The notes beneath the pieces were generated by a model. The model saw only the letters and a program-made list of their open reading frames with translations, had not been told where the DNA came from and did no database searches. This document shows positions 46,035 through 56,181 of a DNA stretch of 64,000 nt, piece by piece. The stretch spans positions 7,812,001-7,876,000 of the forward strand of contig CM054802.1 in the NCBI GenBank assembly GCA_028984105.1, given 5' to 3'. Source of the stretch: Lavandula angustifolia. Its lineage: Eukaryota; Streptophyta; Magnoliopsida; Lamiales; Lamiaceae. How positions within the stretch are numbered: position 1 is the first letter of the stretch; each line of letters starts with the position of its first letter. The translations under genes and the position numbers were made by a program.

Positions 46035-48246
46035 TGTTGGGTTATGAGTCAGTAGATGGTAGTCAGCTGTTTGTGGTTAAAATAATATTGGGGGAAATCA
46101 TAGTAGTACTATGGAATTGAAGATCCCAAAACCCAGCTGATATCAGTAGTGTAGTGTCTCGATAGGATTAGATGATGTATATGTTATACTTTTTGTGATA
46201 GTTTATCTTTTTGTCTAAGTCCTGTACGGGGTAAACTGTTGGACTGATCTTCTGACGAAGTTACCTTCCAGAACTAGGGGTGTGCATAAAAACCGTCCAA
46301 CCGCCTCCGCCCGCTTGACCCGCCCGTTGGAAACCGTAACCGCCGGTTAATTTTTCTCAAAATTAACCGCGGTTCAATTTTTTAGCAAACCGCCATTGAG
46401 CGGGTGGGTCGCGGTTTGCCGGTGGCGGTTAACCGACCCGCCCGCCACCCTAATTCTTTTCTTTTCTAATATTAGTCTTAGATGCATGACTCAACAAAGT
46501 GGCATTTCAAAAATTCATTTTCCATATGAATGTGCCATAGTGTTGTGAATCTTAAAATATACTATCATACTCATTTTATTTGAAGTTATATAAATTGTAT
46601 GATTTGGATTTTTTTTGGTGTGGTACACCAAAGTGTTGTCTCCTACTTCATGTTTAAAACAAATAATTGTCGTAGTAGTTTTTGTTCCTTCTAACTAAAT
46701 CAACTTACAAAATTCGTCAATGTCACTATAGATAATAAAGAATTAAGTAGTTAGGATACCTAATTATTTAACCCGCAAAACCGCCCGCAACCGTCCGCAA
46801 ACTGCCCCACCCGACCCGCAACGGTTTGGAAAAAAATGAAACCGCCACGGTTTGTAAATTCATAAAACCGCCTATGTGTAGATCGATTAATTTTTATGTC
46901 CGAACCCGCCCGAACCCACCCGCGCATACCCCTATCCAGAACCCCACATCATCAGTGTATTCACTTGCATTCTTCTGTCTTCAGCTGAATCTGTCCTCAG
47001 TAGAAGATTCTTCATCAGCCAGTAGACATCAGCAGAAGAACTTAATGCAAAGATCAGTACCTTCGAAGTCATCAGCTGACCTACCAAAGCCTTATCAGCT
47101 TGACAACCGACTCAGTTGAAGAAGACAGAGACTGTCCTAAGTCTACTGTGTCCGACAGAAAATGACCCAGTCGCTCAAGTCATTTTGAAGTTCAGCAGAA
47201 GATCATACGAGGTTGAAGAATAGTCAACTCTGAACACTGACACATTCTCACCTACCACAAACCTCGACCAATGAGAAGCCGACAACGCTTTACCTGCTCT
47301 GACCAACTAAAGCTGCTCTCATGTACAGTGTCAACTGCCCTGCTGCAACAATTCGAAAAATATGGCCGTTTTCTTTGGAAGCTTGTGACACGTGGCATCG
47401 TCTTCTCCAACGGACATATGCCTGCTCACAACTATAAATAGAGAAGAAAACCGAGCTCCACGCACGGGATTAAAAAAAAGGGAAAACGCTCAAGCATTCA
47501 AACACTCTAGCAAACTTGAAAGATCATCCAGCGAAGAACTTGCCTTCATAGAATATTTCTAGTTCTTCTCTCTAGAGTTATTTAGATCCCTTTCTTCTCT
47601 AGCTATGCTCATTGCCATATTCATAGCTTAGATATTCGAAGGAGTTCACTTTCTGTGAATTGCTCTTATTGTAAGAACTCCTTCTAGTTGGAGATTATCC
47701 CCTCCCTTTCGAACTTAGGTTTGAATTTTAAAGTCGCTAAGGACTATAACTTAGAAGAGTCTGTCCTGTGCACAGATTCCTTGCTGAGGCTTGCTCAGAT
47801 AAATCAACAAGTTCTCCTGCCTTGTCAGGACCGTGGACGTAGGATCTTGCGTATCCGAACCACGTTAAATTGCTTGTGTTATTTACTGTTTTATTGCATT
47901 GCATACAAACTGGTTTAAAATCATATCTTTGCATAAAACGTATTTATAAAAGCGCACTAGCCAAAATACTTTAACTTGCGAAAACACGTTTTCAAACTGA
48001 GATGAATCTCCGGGCCCTACACTCTTATCCGCACAACGTCTCCGACTGAGTTTCAAGTACTGACAAAAGTCAGTAGGAGAGCTCAGTAGCTGACACACTC
48101 TGACCCGTGATCGAAGGTTATTATCTGGCACTATTCATCAGTTGCAACCTACAGCTCAGATGTCCTTCACGTTCTGAGAAAAGAAACTGTGATCATGTGT
48201 ATTCACCCCCCCCCCTCTACACCTGACTATCATCTCCGGACCAACA
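46035..48246 (+). repeat. 3' LTR of element 2, with a nested MITE
   Basis: Without the 660-bp MITE and its 8-bp duplication it is 1544 bp, against 1542 bp for the 5' LTR. TATA box at 47433-47441. The C-run near the U5 end (48207-48216) is longer than in the 5' LTR. Confidence 0.93.
46275..46934. mobile_element. hAT-type MITE, 660 bp
   Basis: Terminal inverted repeats TAGGGGTGTGC at the left and TAGGGGTATGCGCGG read inward from the right. Perfect 8-bp target duplication TCCAGAAC (46267-46274, 46935-46942); the empty site is visible in the 5' LTR (around 35363). The subterminal parts are rich in CCCGCC/AACCGCC words. No coding capacity. Confidence 0.95.
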
Positions 48247-48251
48247 ATCAA
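48247..48251. other. Target site duplication, right (element 2)
   Basis: ATCAA, identical to 35125-35129. Confidence 0.9.
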
Positions 48252-48284
48252 GTATAACTTGGATTAACCGATTTTCAATAATAG

Positions 48285-49407
48285 GCGATTGCTTGAGCCA
48301 TCTGGATTGGCCTCGACAATCGTTGAGTGTTTTAAAAAGATCAATAACCTGACTGGGTTCACTTGGAAGCTGACTCCTCCTGAAATTAAGGAGCAGTATT
48401 TTGAGGAATTTAAGGTTAGTTTTTCTTTCAAGTTTACAATCTTATAATTTAGCATTTACTTGTATATATCAAATTGTATAAACATTTAAATTGCAGAAGC
48501 ACTTCTGCTGGCCTGCTGACTGGGACCAGGCAGTCCACCAAATGTAGCAGAAGAGGGCGTCCAAGAGGTTCAGTGATTGGCACTTCGAAATGAAGAAGGG
48601 CCGCCCTAAAAAACCGGACTACATCAACACAGAGAGGTGGGCGGCCCTCAACGAGTACTGGATGCGGCCAGAGGTACTCCAGAAGTTAGAGACTGCTTCC
48701 CAGTGCCGCAGGTCAGAGCCAGAGCCGAGCGCCGGGATGAGCAAGCACAAAGGAGGGTCCCGGTCAGCCCTACAGTACTCCCAGTCTACGGTAAGTCTCA
48801 TTTTATATGTTTTTTAGCTTCTTATGTCTTTGTTTTTGACATAATTTTTTTTATGCATGTGATGAATAGGCTTCTCAGAGGGGATGCTCCTTAGAGTCCA
48901 CCGTCTTTGACACTTTCCAGAGTCTCCATTACAAAGGTGGAGACTTCTCCAACATGAAGGCGGCGAGACTTCATGTAAGCACACAATTACAATATATAGA
49001 ATATTATTCTAGAATTATGAGTTTGACTAATTTCTATTTTTATATTGTAATAGGCGGAGGTAGAGCGGATTGCTGCTGAAGAAGGTCCCAACGCGGATAA
49101 AAACGTGATTTATCTGCGGTTGGAAGGGGTTCGGGACAAGAAGCAGCGGTTGTACGGTTTCGGCGAGGAAGGGAGCGGCTACATCAACGCCGCCAGCAGC
49201 TCTTCTACTTCTTCACTTGGGCTATCCCAGAGCAATGCCGAGATCATGCGCCGACTGGAGGAGGAGTCGGCAGCTAGGAGGAGCCTCGAGGAGCAGGTCG
49301 CATTCATGAATGCGCAGATGACCCAGCTTATGGAGATGATAGGTTCCTTTAGCCGACGAGAGCCTCCGGACGACAACACTCAGTCCACTCCTGCCACCTC
49401 TTTATGA
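48285..49407 (+). pseudogene. CACTA transposase-like gene, coding exons 2-5
   Basis: Exons 48285-48414, 48497-48790, 48870-48974 and 49054-49407, each bounded by AG and GT; with exon 1 they add up to 1056 nt, a whole number of codons, with phases that fit at every junction. The protein has the plant Transposase_24 (Ptta/En/Spm) pattern: FTWKLTPPEIKEQYFEEFK, FCWPADWDQ, KRASKRFSDWH, RWAALNEYW, then a segment reading HKGGSRSALQYSQ, FDTFQSLHYKGGDF and a C-terminal coiled coil (IMRRLEEESAARRSLEEQVAFMNAQM). A TAG at 48545-48547 (codon 118) truncates it. Related CACTA proteins bind subterminal repeats in the nucleus. Confidence 0.72.
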
Positions 49408-49463
49408 TTGGCTTATTTATGTTTTATGTATATATACTGAATATTTGGATTTTATGATTTATA

Positions 49464-49665
49464 CTCCCTCCATTCCACTTCATTAGTCCACTTTTTTTTT
49501 CGACACGGAGATTAAGAAAGTTGTTTCTTGTGTGTAAAATAGATAAAGTAGTGGGGTCTACTTGAATATATTAGAGTATTATTTTAAGTTAAAAAGGGAA
49601 AGTGAACTAATGGAGTAGAACGACCCAAAAAGGAAAAGTGGACTAATGGAGTGGAACAGAGGGAG
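49464..49665. mobile_element. Stowaway-type (Tc1/mariner) MITE, 202 bp
   Basis: Inverted ends CTCCCTCCATTCCACTTCATTAGTCCAC and their near-perfect counterpart at the right, flanked by the TA duplication (49462-49463, 49666-49667). This is the very common plant Stowaway end sequence. It lies in the 3' untranslated part of the CACTA gene. Confidence 0.9.
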
Positions 49666-49807
49666 TATATTTATATTTCCGTTTCGGTTTGCTTTTTGAC
49701 TTGATTTGAATAGTTATATGTATGTGTTGTGTTGGTTGGTTAAAAAATGCAGGTTGTCGAGAACTGGGTACGAAAAAATAAAAAAAATTATTTAAAAAAA
49801 AAACAAG

Positions 49808-50083
49808 TTACCGACGGATTACCGACGGAATTCCGGCAGTAACGTTATCCGTCGGTAAAACGTCGGTGATACGTCCCCGACAGAATATCCGGTGACAGTC
49901 TTCCGACGGAATAGTTCCGTCGGCAATCCATCGGTAAAGTTTACCGACGGAAATTTCCGTCGGTAAAATTTACCGACAAAGCCTGACTCGACGCCTTATT
50001 TCCGTCGGTAATATTTTTACCGATGGAATATTACGGTTTACCGACGGAATTTTTCGTCGGTATACGGTGAATTTCTTGTAGTG
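49808..50083. repeat. Right subterminal repeats and terminus of the CACTA element
   Basis: Multiple TTACCGACGGAA/TTCCGTCGGTAA copies, ending in ...GAATTTCTTGTAGTG at 50083. The following ACA may be the 3-bp target duplication. Confidence 0.88.
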
Positions 50084-50826
50084 ACATTGTTACCCCAATA
50101 TAACCCATTATATAATTTCCTCCTAATCACAAAATAATAAGTTTTGGAATAAAAGGCTCATATATAATTAATTTCATGTACCCGCCAATTAATGAATGAC
50201 AGTAGATCAACATCAATTACAAAGTTGAAAAGAAAAGAATGTAAAGTCCTTGCTTGTGATTCAAGTTTGCATGTCTTACTAAATTTATAAGATTACAAAG
50301 TTCAAAGAGACTGTAATTTGTAAGTAAGAATATAAACGTACGGTAGGAGGTAGCTTCATTTTTTCTGTAAATCGGTTGCGCGCACATAAAGTAATTTGTT
50401 TTATACACTATGTCCCAATATGAATTATATTAGTTTCTTTCATTTTTTCTTTCTTTTCAATTACCCGTGTTTTATTTTAATTTGACAAACATTAATTAGG
50501 ATCATTCATACAAATAATAATTTATGATATATTTTATTGGAATTTTTTCATATCATTTTTTGATAAAACAAGAATAATTTCCTTTTCATCTAAAAAAACA
50601 AGAATAGTTTCTTTTAAATTGATTCTTTACTCATATTTGAAGTTTGCAATATTCTAATTTTTAGTCTTTTTTTCTCTTTTTGTATGTCGTCCTTGTAACT
50701 ACTTGAAGAAAGTTAAACAAAGCATGTAAACTTGAAAATATTAAAGCAAGTTTCGGATCACATTCAACACACAAACACACCATTATTTCTTGGTCAAGGT
50801 GAGAAGAAGAAGAAAAAGAACGCAAG
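50084..50826. other. Intergenic DNA upstream of the DC1 gene
   Basis: AT-rich with no ORF of interest. The last 100 bp (CACACAAACACACC, then a GA-rich stretch directly before the ATG) look like a 5' leader; I see no strong TATA box. Confidence 0.5.
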
Positions 50827-52895
50827 ATGAGTGGTGAGAGAGAAAAGGAAAAGGAAAAAAATGATGAGGAGGAGAGTCTTGATCATTTCTACCATCGTCA
50901 TCCCCTCACGTTGAGTGAAGTCGGGTGGAGAAGTGGACGTTGTGATGGGTGTAGGCGGTACATTTATCCTGGAGAGATAGCCTACGTTTGTCGTGAGAAC
51001 TGCTCGTACCCAATATTACATGAAGAATGCGCAGAGATGCCGCGACAGATCAGGCTGGCGTTGCACCCTCAACACACTCTTATCCAAAAAGAAGTCATGT
51101 ACATCCCCAAATGTGCAGTCTGCGGAACAAGTATTATTTGTATCGGCTACTATTGTGCCACCTCGGACCTTTGCGGGTTCCAAGTCCACGTGGGGTGCGC
51201 TCAGGATATCGGCGTGCTGCAGAGCTGTATTGATCATCCGAGTCATCCGCATCAAATGACGTTGCTGTGGAGGCCGGGGCGCTCCTGCTTGTCGAGGTGT
51301 GATGCTTGTGGCACTATAGAGAAAGGAAACTCCTATATATGCATCATTTGCCAGTATTGGATCCACGAGAGTTGTGCCAAACTGAGCACCATAGAGTTCT
51401 ACCATCACCGCAACCACCCGCTCTCTCTGGTTTATCGTCTACCGCAAGAATATATCAAATTCAATTTCAAATGCGATATATGTTACAAGGCGTTACTCCC
51501 TCGGTATTGGGCCTATCATTGTGAGATTTGTAGATATGTCGTTCATATCAAATGCGCCACCAAGATGTCTTCGGATAAAACGTAAGCATTCCATCTGCCA
51601 AAAAAATCAAAGATATCTAGTTTTCTTTTTTCATTTCTACTTCATTCATTCATCAATGTTTTATTAATTTTATTGAAATAATTTTTAATTTGTTGGCTTT
51701 TAGAATAAATGTTGATGGAGATGCAGATGCAACTGAAGATAAGGATGTCGTTGTGTTTCCCACAATTAACACAGTGGAAGAGCTGATTGGAGCTTTTGTT
51801 ACCAGATTAGGAGTGATGTCCAACACTAATGTGATCTTTAGTGACAAATACAAGTTCAATAATCACGATCACGATCTGCGTTTGATGTCATCACCCCTCC
51901 ACGATCAACAACAGGAGAAGGAAGAGCTGGGAGAAGAGGAGGAAGAAGAAGAAAATAGTGATGATGATGATGATTTGAATTGTGGACATCAATCACAATT
52001 ATTATGTGATGGGTGCACGATGCCAATGTTTTCCAAGAATAAGAAATCTTCTGATAAATATTGCAACTACTACATGAGTTGTGGTGAGTGCAAATACTTC
52101 CTCCATTGGTCTTGCTTCAACTTACCACCCCAAATTCCTTCTCATCTACTCCATCCCCAGCTTGGTCACAACCTAAGCCTTCAAACTCGTTCCAAACTCA
52201 ACTTCATTTATTGCACGATATGCGGTATCTACACAAATGGGTTGTTCTACGGATGCACAATGTGCGAGTTCAAAGTAGATATCAAGTGCGCTTCTCTGCC
52301 CAACATCATAAAACACAAAGCTCACCGGCGCCATCCTCTCAAGCTTCTCAACAAAGAAACGACAAGAAATGACAACTATTGGGAACGTCTGTGCGGAGCA
52401 TGTGACCGTAACACGTATGGTTATGCTTGTTACATATGTGATGTATGTGAAATCATTTTGCATTCCTCTTGTGCTCTACTGCCTGCAGTAGTCACTAACC
52501 GTGCATGGGACAAGCATCTCCTGCCGCTCACATTCGACGCTAGTGTAAATCATCCCGGTAGCTTCTACTGCGACGTCTGTGAGCAAGAGATGAATCCCAA
52601 GAGGTGGATGTATCACTGCCGCACCTGTGACCTCTCCGTCCATCCCAACTGCTTCCCCACTGCTTCCGGAGAGTATCGGAACATCAAGTTTGGGCAGCGG
52701 TACATCGTCCCTTCAGTTCATAACCACCCTATAGCATATCAACTTCTAACCACAAAGTTGTGCTGCGATGTTTGCGATTTGAGGAAGGAATATGGTTGCC
52801 GTGGATTTCAATGTGCTTTAGATAAGTGCGACTTCTTTATGTGTTTACATCCTTGCGCTACAATGCGCCGTGATGACATGCGGGTCGTTGATTGA
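50827..52895 (+). CDS. DC1 (Cys/His-rich C1-like) domain protein
   Basis: Two exons, 50827-51581 and 51704-52895, joined at donor GTAAGC and acceptor TTTTAG; the phase fits (AC + A = Thr) and gives a 648-residue protein. It is built of about eight DC1 modules, each with the H..H..C-x2-C...C-x2-C...H..C zinc pattern: four before the junction (about residues 22-70, 80-126, 136-187, 195-246) and about four after it (from about 345 to the end). Between them lies a linker with a run of Glu and Asp (about 319-344). DC1 proteins are a large plant family related to diacylglycerol/phorbol-ester C1 domains; many respond to stress or hormones, and biochemical roles are mostly unknown. No signal peptide or membrane segment, so probably cytosolic or nuclear. 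The start is the first ATG after a GA-rich leader. The only intact host gene in the window. Confidence 0.88.
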
Positions 52896-53139
52896 AACAC
52901 ATGCATTTTGTATCTTTCTTTTACTTTGGTTTTTCAATTACATTTTACGTATCTCATTCGTGGTGTATACATTTATAATATCATGTGTATCAGTAAATGT
53001 TGTCGTGTAAGGTTATTGCTTAATTCTATTGTTGATAAATTGAGTTTTATGTTGTTTTCAACATGATAAATCCATCACATGCAATTTTGTTGTTGTGTCT
53101 TAAACAATTGAATTATTTTTCGCCAACTCTCCCCATTGT
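52896..53139. other. 3' flank of the DC1 gene
   Basis: T-rich; likely contains the polyadenylation region. No gene. Confidence 0.5.
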
Positions 53140-53262
53140 CGCCTCTCTCTCAACTTCCCTTTCTCTATCTGTATCTCTCCCTCTCTCTCCACTCCCCTCT
53201 CCCACTGTCCTCCCCCCTCTCTCTCCACTCCCCTCTCTCTCTCTCTCTCTCCAATCGTTCTC
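53140..53262. repeat. CT-rich microsatellite
   Basis: Imperfect (TC)n/(CCTCTC) tract. On the minus strand it directly follows the DUF538 coding sequence and encodes only Arg/Glu-rich low complexity. Confidence 0.75.
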
Positions 53263-53294
53263 TCTCTCGCCGACGCGATCCCGACTGAGAGCTC
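53263..53294 (-). pseudogene. DUF538 gene, 3' remainder
   Basis: Minus strand from 53294 reads LSVGIASA, which continues the protein broken off at 58689. The family usually has about 20 more residues with conserved cysteines; here the sequence runs into the GA/CT microsatellite instead, so the end was lost or lies in an exon I cannot see. Confidence 0.65.
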
Positions 53295-53676
53295 TGTTGA
53301 GCTTCTGGAAGCTTCTGGCGTCGTCTGGAGCGTCTGGAGGTGGTTGGAGCAGGCGTGGAGAAGATGAAGTTAGGATGGCGGTTAGGGAAGCGGTTACATG
53401 CAGTTGAAATGATTATATCAGCACAGTCGGATCTTCGCACACGTGGAAGATCTCATGGTTCATTATCTGCCGCATTACTAATAGAAACGTGTTTAGGTGG
53501 TTTACGTTTTTGAGTGTGAAAGGCGATTACTACGAAAGCGTTAGATATAAATAAGTGAGATGTACTCTATATTTTCTCATTCGAAATAACATCAAAAATA
53601 TATTTTTTCTTCCAAATAGATCGATCCCATTCTAGGGTTTTCTGCCATTGTTGATCAGGAAACGGAACTTACAACA
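53295..53676 (+). repeat. 5' LTR of element 3
   Basis: 382 bp; TATA-like TATAAATA at 53546-53553. Closely matches 58306-58688. Confidence 0.93.
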
Positions 53677-53688
53677 TGGTATCAGAGC
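53677..53688 (+). promoter_or_regulatory. Primer-binding site of element 3
   Basis: TGGTATCAGAGC starting at the base after the LTR. Confidence 0.95.
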
Positions 53689-53689
53689 T

Positions 53690-55033
53690 ATGGTGCGAGT
53701 TCACCGTACAAATTGGAATATTCTAGTTGATGAGGAGTCTGGAGAAGCAGTTGAAAGTGACACAGAAGGCGAGCACAGAAACAGGCGAGGAAGAGCAAGG
53801 AGGAACGCTGAGGGAAGCGGATCTGACAGAAATTCTGCACCACAAGGCAGATTAGAGACAGAGATGGACAGAAACGATCAGAATAATAGGATTAATGATG
53901 TATATTACCTCAGTCCACATGAGCATCCTGGCTTGAAGATAGTGAATGCTGCATTCAATGGACACAACTACTATGCTTGGAGTAGAGCCATGAAAAGAGC
54001 TCTGGCTGGACGAAACAAGGTCGGTTTCATAGACGGTACGATTCCTAAACCTCTTGAGACTAGTGCTACTTATAACTCATGGATGCAAGTGGATTTTATG
54101 GTTACATCTTGGATCATGAATTGTATAAACTCAGAATACTCTGAATCTTTCTTACTAATGGAAACATCTCACCAACTGTGGAATGAGATTAAGATTCGGT
54201 TCGATCAAAGCAATGGTGCAAAGATTTTTAAATTGAAGAAGGATTTGTCTAGTTTTGTCCAAGGTAATCAATCTGTGATGAAGTACTATAACAGCCTGAA
54301 TACACTATGGGACGAATTGAGACTGTTACAGCCAAAAACCACATGTGAGTGTGCTGCTGCAGCAGCATGTGTGTGTAATGCAGTAATGAACTCTAGAAAC
54401 TGTGTAGAGGCAGACAAATTAATGCAGTTTTTGCTCGGATTGAATGAGACCTATGATGCGGTTAGAAGCCAAATTTTGTTGTTAGAGCCACTGCCTTCTG
54501 TCAGTAGAGCTTACTCAATGTTGTTACAAGATGAAGAACAAAGGAAGATATCATCTGTACATACACACTCTCTTGAACAGCTGGCTCTAAATGTGAATAA
54601 TGGAAATAAGGAGGTTAATAATGTGGAGTTTGGAGGGATTAACTCTGGACATAAAGCAGGAGGAAATAGTTATAAAGATAAAGGAGGTGGTACAAAGGGT
54701 AGAATGAGCAAAGAAGAGAGGAGGAAGTTGAGATGTAGCTTCTGTGAGAAGATGGGACACGAAAGACATGAATGCTTTAAACTAAATGGGATACCAGATT
54801 GGTTTCAGAAGTTAAAAGACCAGAGGCCTAAAGGACAGATTAATTTTGTTGCTGAGCAGGAACAACAACAAACATCTTCTGCGCATCCAGCTGTTGCTGT
54901 TGGGAGAAGTGAAGGGGTTCAGAGTGTTGGAGATCTGATATCTAGTGTTGAAAAGGCTCTTAGTCAGCTTAAAGGACTTGGACATACTGGAAGTGTAATA
55001 ATGTTGAAACTTACGCACCGTTGGATGTTGTAG
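53690..55033 (+). CDS. Gag of element 3
   Basis: I start at the ATG at 53690, inside the base run that follows the primer site, because upstream codons belong to the LTR. The protein has a charged N-terminal extension, then the copia Gag region (HEHPGLKIVNAAFNGHNYYA, GRNKVGFIDGTIPKP, MVTSWIMNCI), and a zinc knuckle CSFCEKMGHERHEC of the CX2CX4HX4C type. It ends at 55033 in a frame different from the protease, so an indel near 55010 separates Gag from Pol (related copia elements have one continuous frame). Forms the particle that holds the element RNA. Confidence 0.88.
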   Translation: MVRVHRTNWNILVDEESGEAVESDTEGEHRNRRGRARRNAEGSGSDRNSAPQGRLETEMDRNDQNNRINDVYYLSPHEHPGLKIVNAAFNGHNYYAWSRAMKRALAGRNKVGFIDGTIPKPLETSATYNSWMQVDFMVTSWIMNCINSEYSESFLLMETSHQLWNEIKIRFDQSNGAKIFKLKKDLSSFVQGNQSVMKYYNSLNTLWDELRLLQPKTTCECAAAAACVCNAVMNSRNCVEADKLMQFLLGLNETYDAVRSQILLLEPLPSVSRAYSMLLQDEEQRKISSVHTHSLEQLALNVNNGNKEVNNVEFGGINSGHKAGGNSYKDKGGGTKGRMSKEERRKLRCSFCEKMGHERHECFKLNGIPDWFQKLKDQRPKGQINFVAEQEQQQTSSAHPAVAVGRSEGVQSVGDLISSVEKALSQLKGLGHTGSVIMLKLTHRWML

Positions 55034-55428
55034 AAAAGCATTATTCCTTCAGTCTACTTGAAGGAGTGAAGAAGGAAAGGATTTGGATTATGGATTCCGG
55101 TGCAAGCAGTCATATCTGCTGCAATAGGAATCTTATGACTGATGTCAAGAGGCTCAGTACTCCACAAGGAGTATATCTTCCTAATGGGGACATGCAAACC
55201 ATACTTGAAATTGGGACAGTGAGATTGAATGATGAGATTATATTACATGATGTATTGCTGGTTCCAGAATTTACACACAATCTCATCTCCACCTACCAGC
55301 TGAACAACAAGCTTCATCTAAAGTGTACATTCCTCCCTACCTATTGTATTGTGCAGAGGTTGAGCAATGATCATATTTTGGCCATGGGTCAAGCTCAAGG
55401 ACGGCTGTATATTCTGGATCCAGAATAG
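55021..55428 (+). pseudogene. Protease of element 3
   Basis: WIMDSGASSHICCN holds the D-S-G active site, followed by VYLPNGDMQTILEIGTV and VLLVPEFTHNLIST. A TAG stop at 55426-55428 interrupts the frame, which then continues to 55629. Confidence 0.85.
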
Positions 55429-55431
55429 AGG

Positions 55432-56181
55432 ATGGAGAGTTTTGGAAACCAGAAAGTGAATGATACATCTATAATAGAGCAAGTGAATCAAGCTGATGAT
55501 CACAAGGTGAAGGCTCTACGAGATTGGCATATACTGCTGGGACACGCATCTATCACTACCATGCATCACATACCGGAATTGAAGGAATTTTGTGAAGTGT
55601 CGGCACGATCTCATGATCGGCTCCCGTGAAGTGTGTCACAGAGCCAAACAATGTAGGAATCCTTTTCCTACCTTGGAGTATAAGAAAACTGAGTTATTTG
55701 AGCTTGTTCATATTGATGTTTGGGGGCTGTATGGTGTTGAGAATATGGCTAATGCGTCATATATACTGACAATTGTAGAGGATTGCAGTCGAAGTACCTG
55801 GACATATCTTCTTCAATCCAAAGGGCAAGTGCCGAAGGTATTGGAGAGATATTTGAATATGGTACACACTCAATATGCAGTGAAGGTAAAAAAGGTGAAG
55901 ACGGATAATGGGAGTGAATTCATAAACACACAGGTACAACAATTATTTCACTCCCTTGGAATCATACACCTGAAGACATGTGTTTATACACCACAACAGA
56001 ATGGCATTGTGGAGAGGAAGCATAGGTCCCTTTTGGAGTTGGCCCGAGCTCTGATGTTTCAGGCAAACTGCCAGAGTCTTTTTGGTGTTTTTCAATCTTG
56101 ATGGCCACTTGGATCTAAAATAGACTCCCAAGCAGAATTCTCAACTGGAGAACTCCTATTTCTATCTTAACCAACACAACT
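55432..56181 (+). pseudogene. Integrase of element 3
   Basis: Two frames, changing near 55600 and 56100. Pre-integrase finger (DWHILLGHASITTMHHIP, CHRAKQCRNP), then the catalytic core: HIDVWGLYG (D), KTDNGSEF (D), NGIVERKH (E). A frame change after LARALMFQAN disrupts its C-terminus. Confidence 0.85.

Larger units (their letters stand above)
35130..48246 (+). mobile_element. SIRE/Maximus-type Ty1/copia retrotransposon (element 2), full length
   Basis: A 13.1-kb plus-strand element with 5' LTR 35130-36671 and 3' LTR 46035-48246, the latter enlarged by a hAT MITE. It has a tRNA-Met primer-binding site, a polypurine tract and a perfect ATCAA target duplication. It codes for gag, protease, integrase, RT, RNase H and a long extra ORF. 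I count about three differences in the first 165 bp of the two LTRs, so it is fairly young, yet its pol and extra ORF carry frameshifts. It sits in the first coding intron of the CACTA gene. It is of the same lineage as element 1 but a different LTR family. Confidence 0.95.
33690..50083 (+). mobile_element. CACTA (En/Spm) transposon, left terminus missing, split by element 2
   Basis: The right end at 50083 is ...CTTGTAGTG, that is CACTACAAGAAATTC read inward on the minus strand, the CACTA hallmark. Both ends carry subterminal arrays of TTACCGACGGAA and TTCCGTCGGTAA words, often as palindromes (33695-34090 and 49808-50065). Between them lies a spliced transposase-like gene. No CACTAC terminus is visible at the left, so that end is deleted or rearranged. 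Without the copia insertion the element is about 3.3 kb, so it is non-autonomous: I see no TNPD-type main transposase. Confidence 0.85.

Noticed and set aside
53165..53440. Arg/Glu-rich ORF on the minus strand
   Set aside because: Product of the CT/GA microsatellite and the LTR of element 3.
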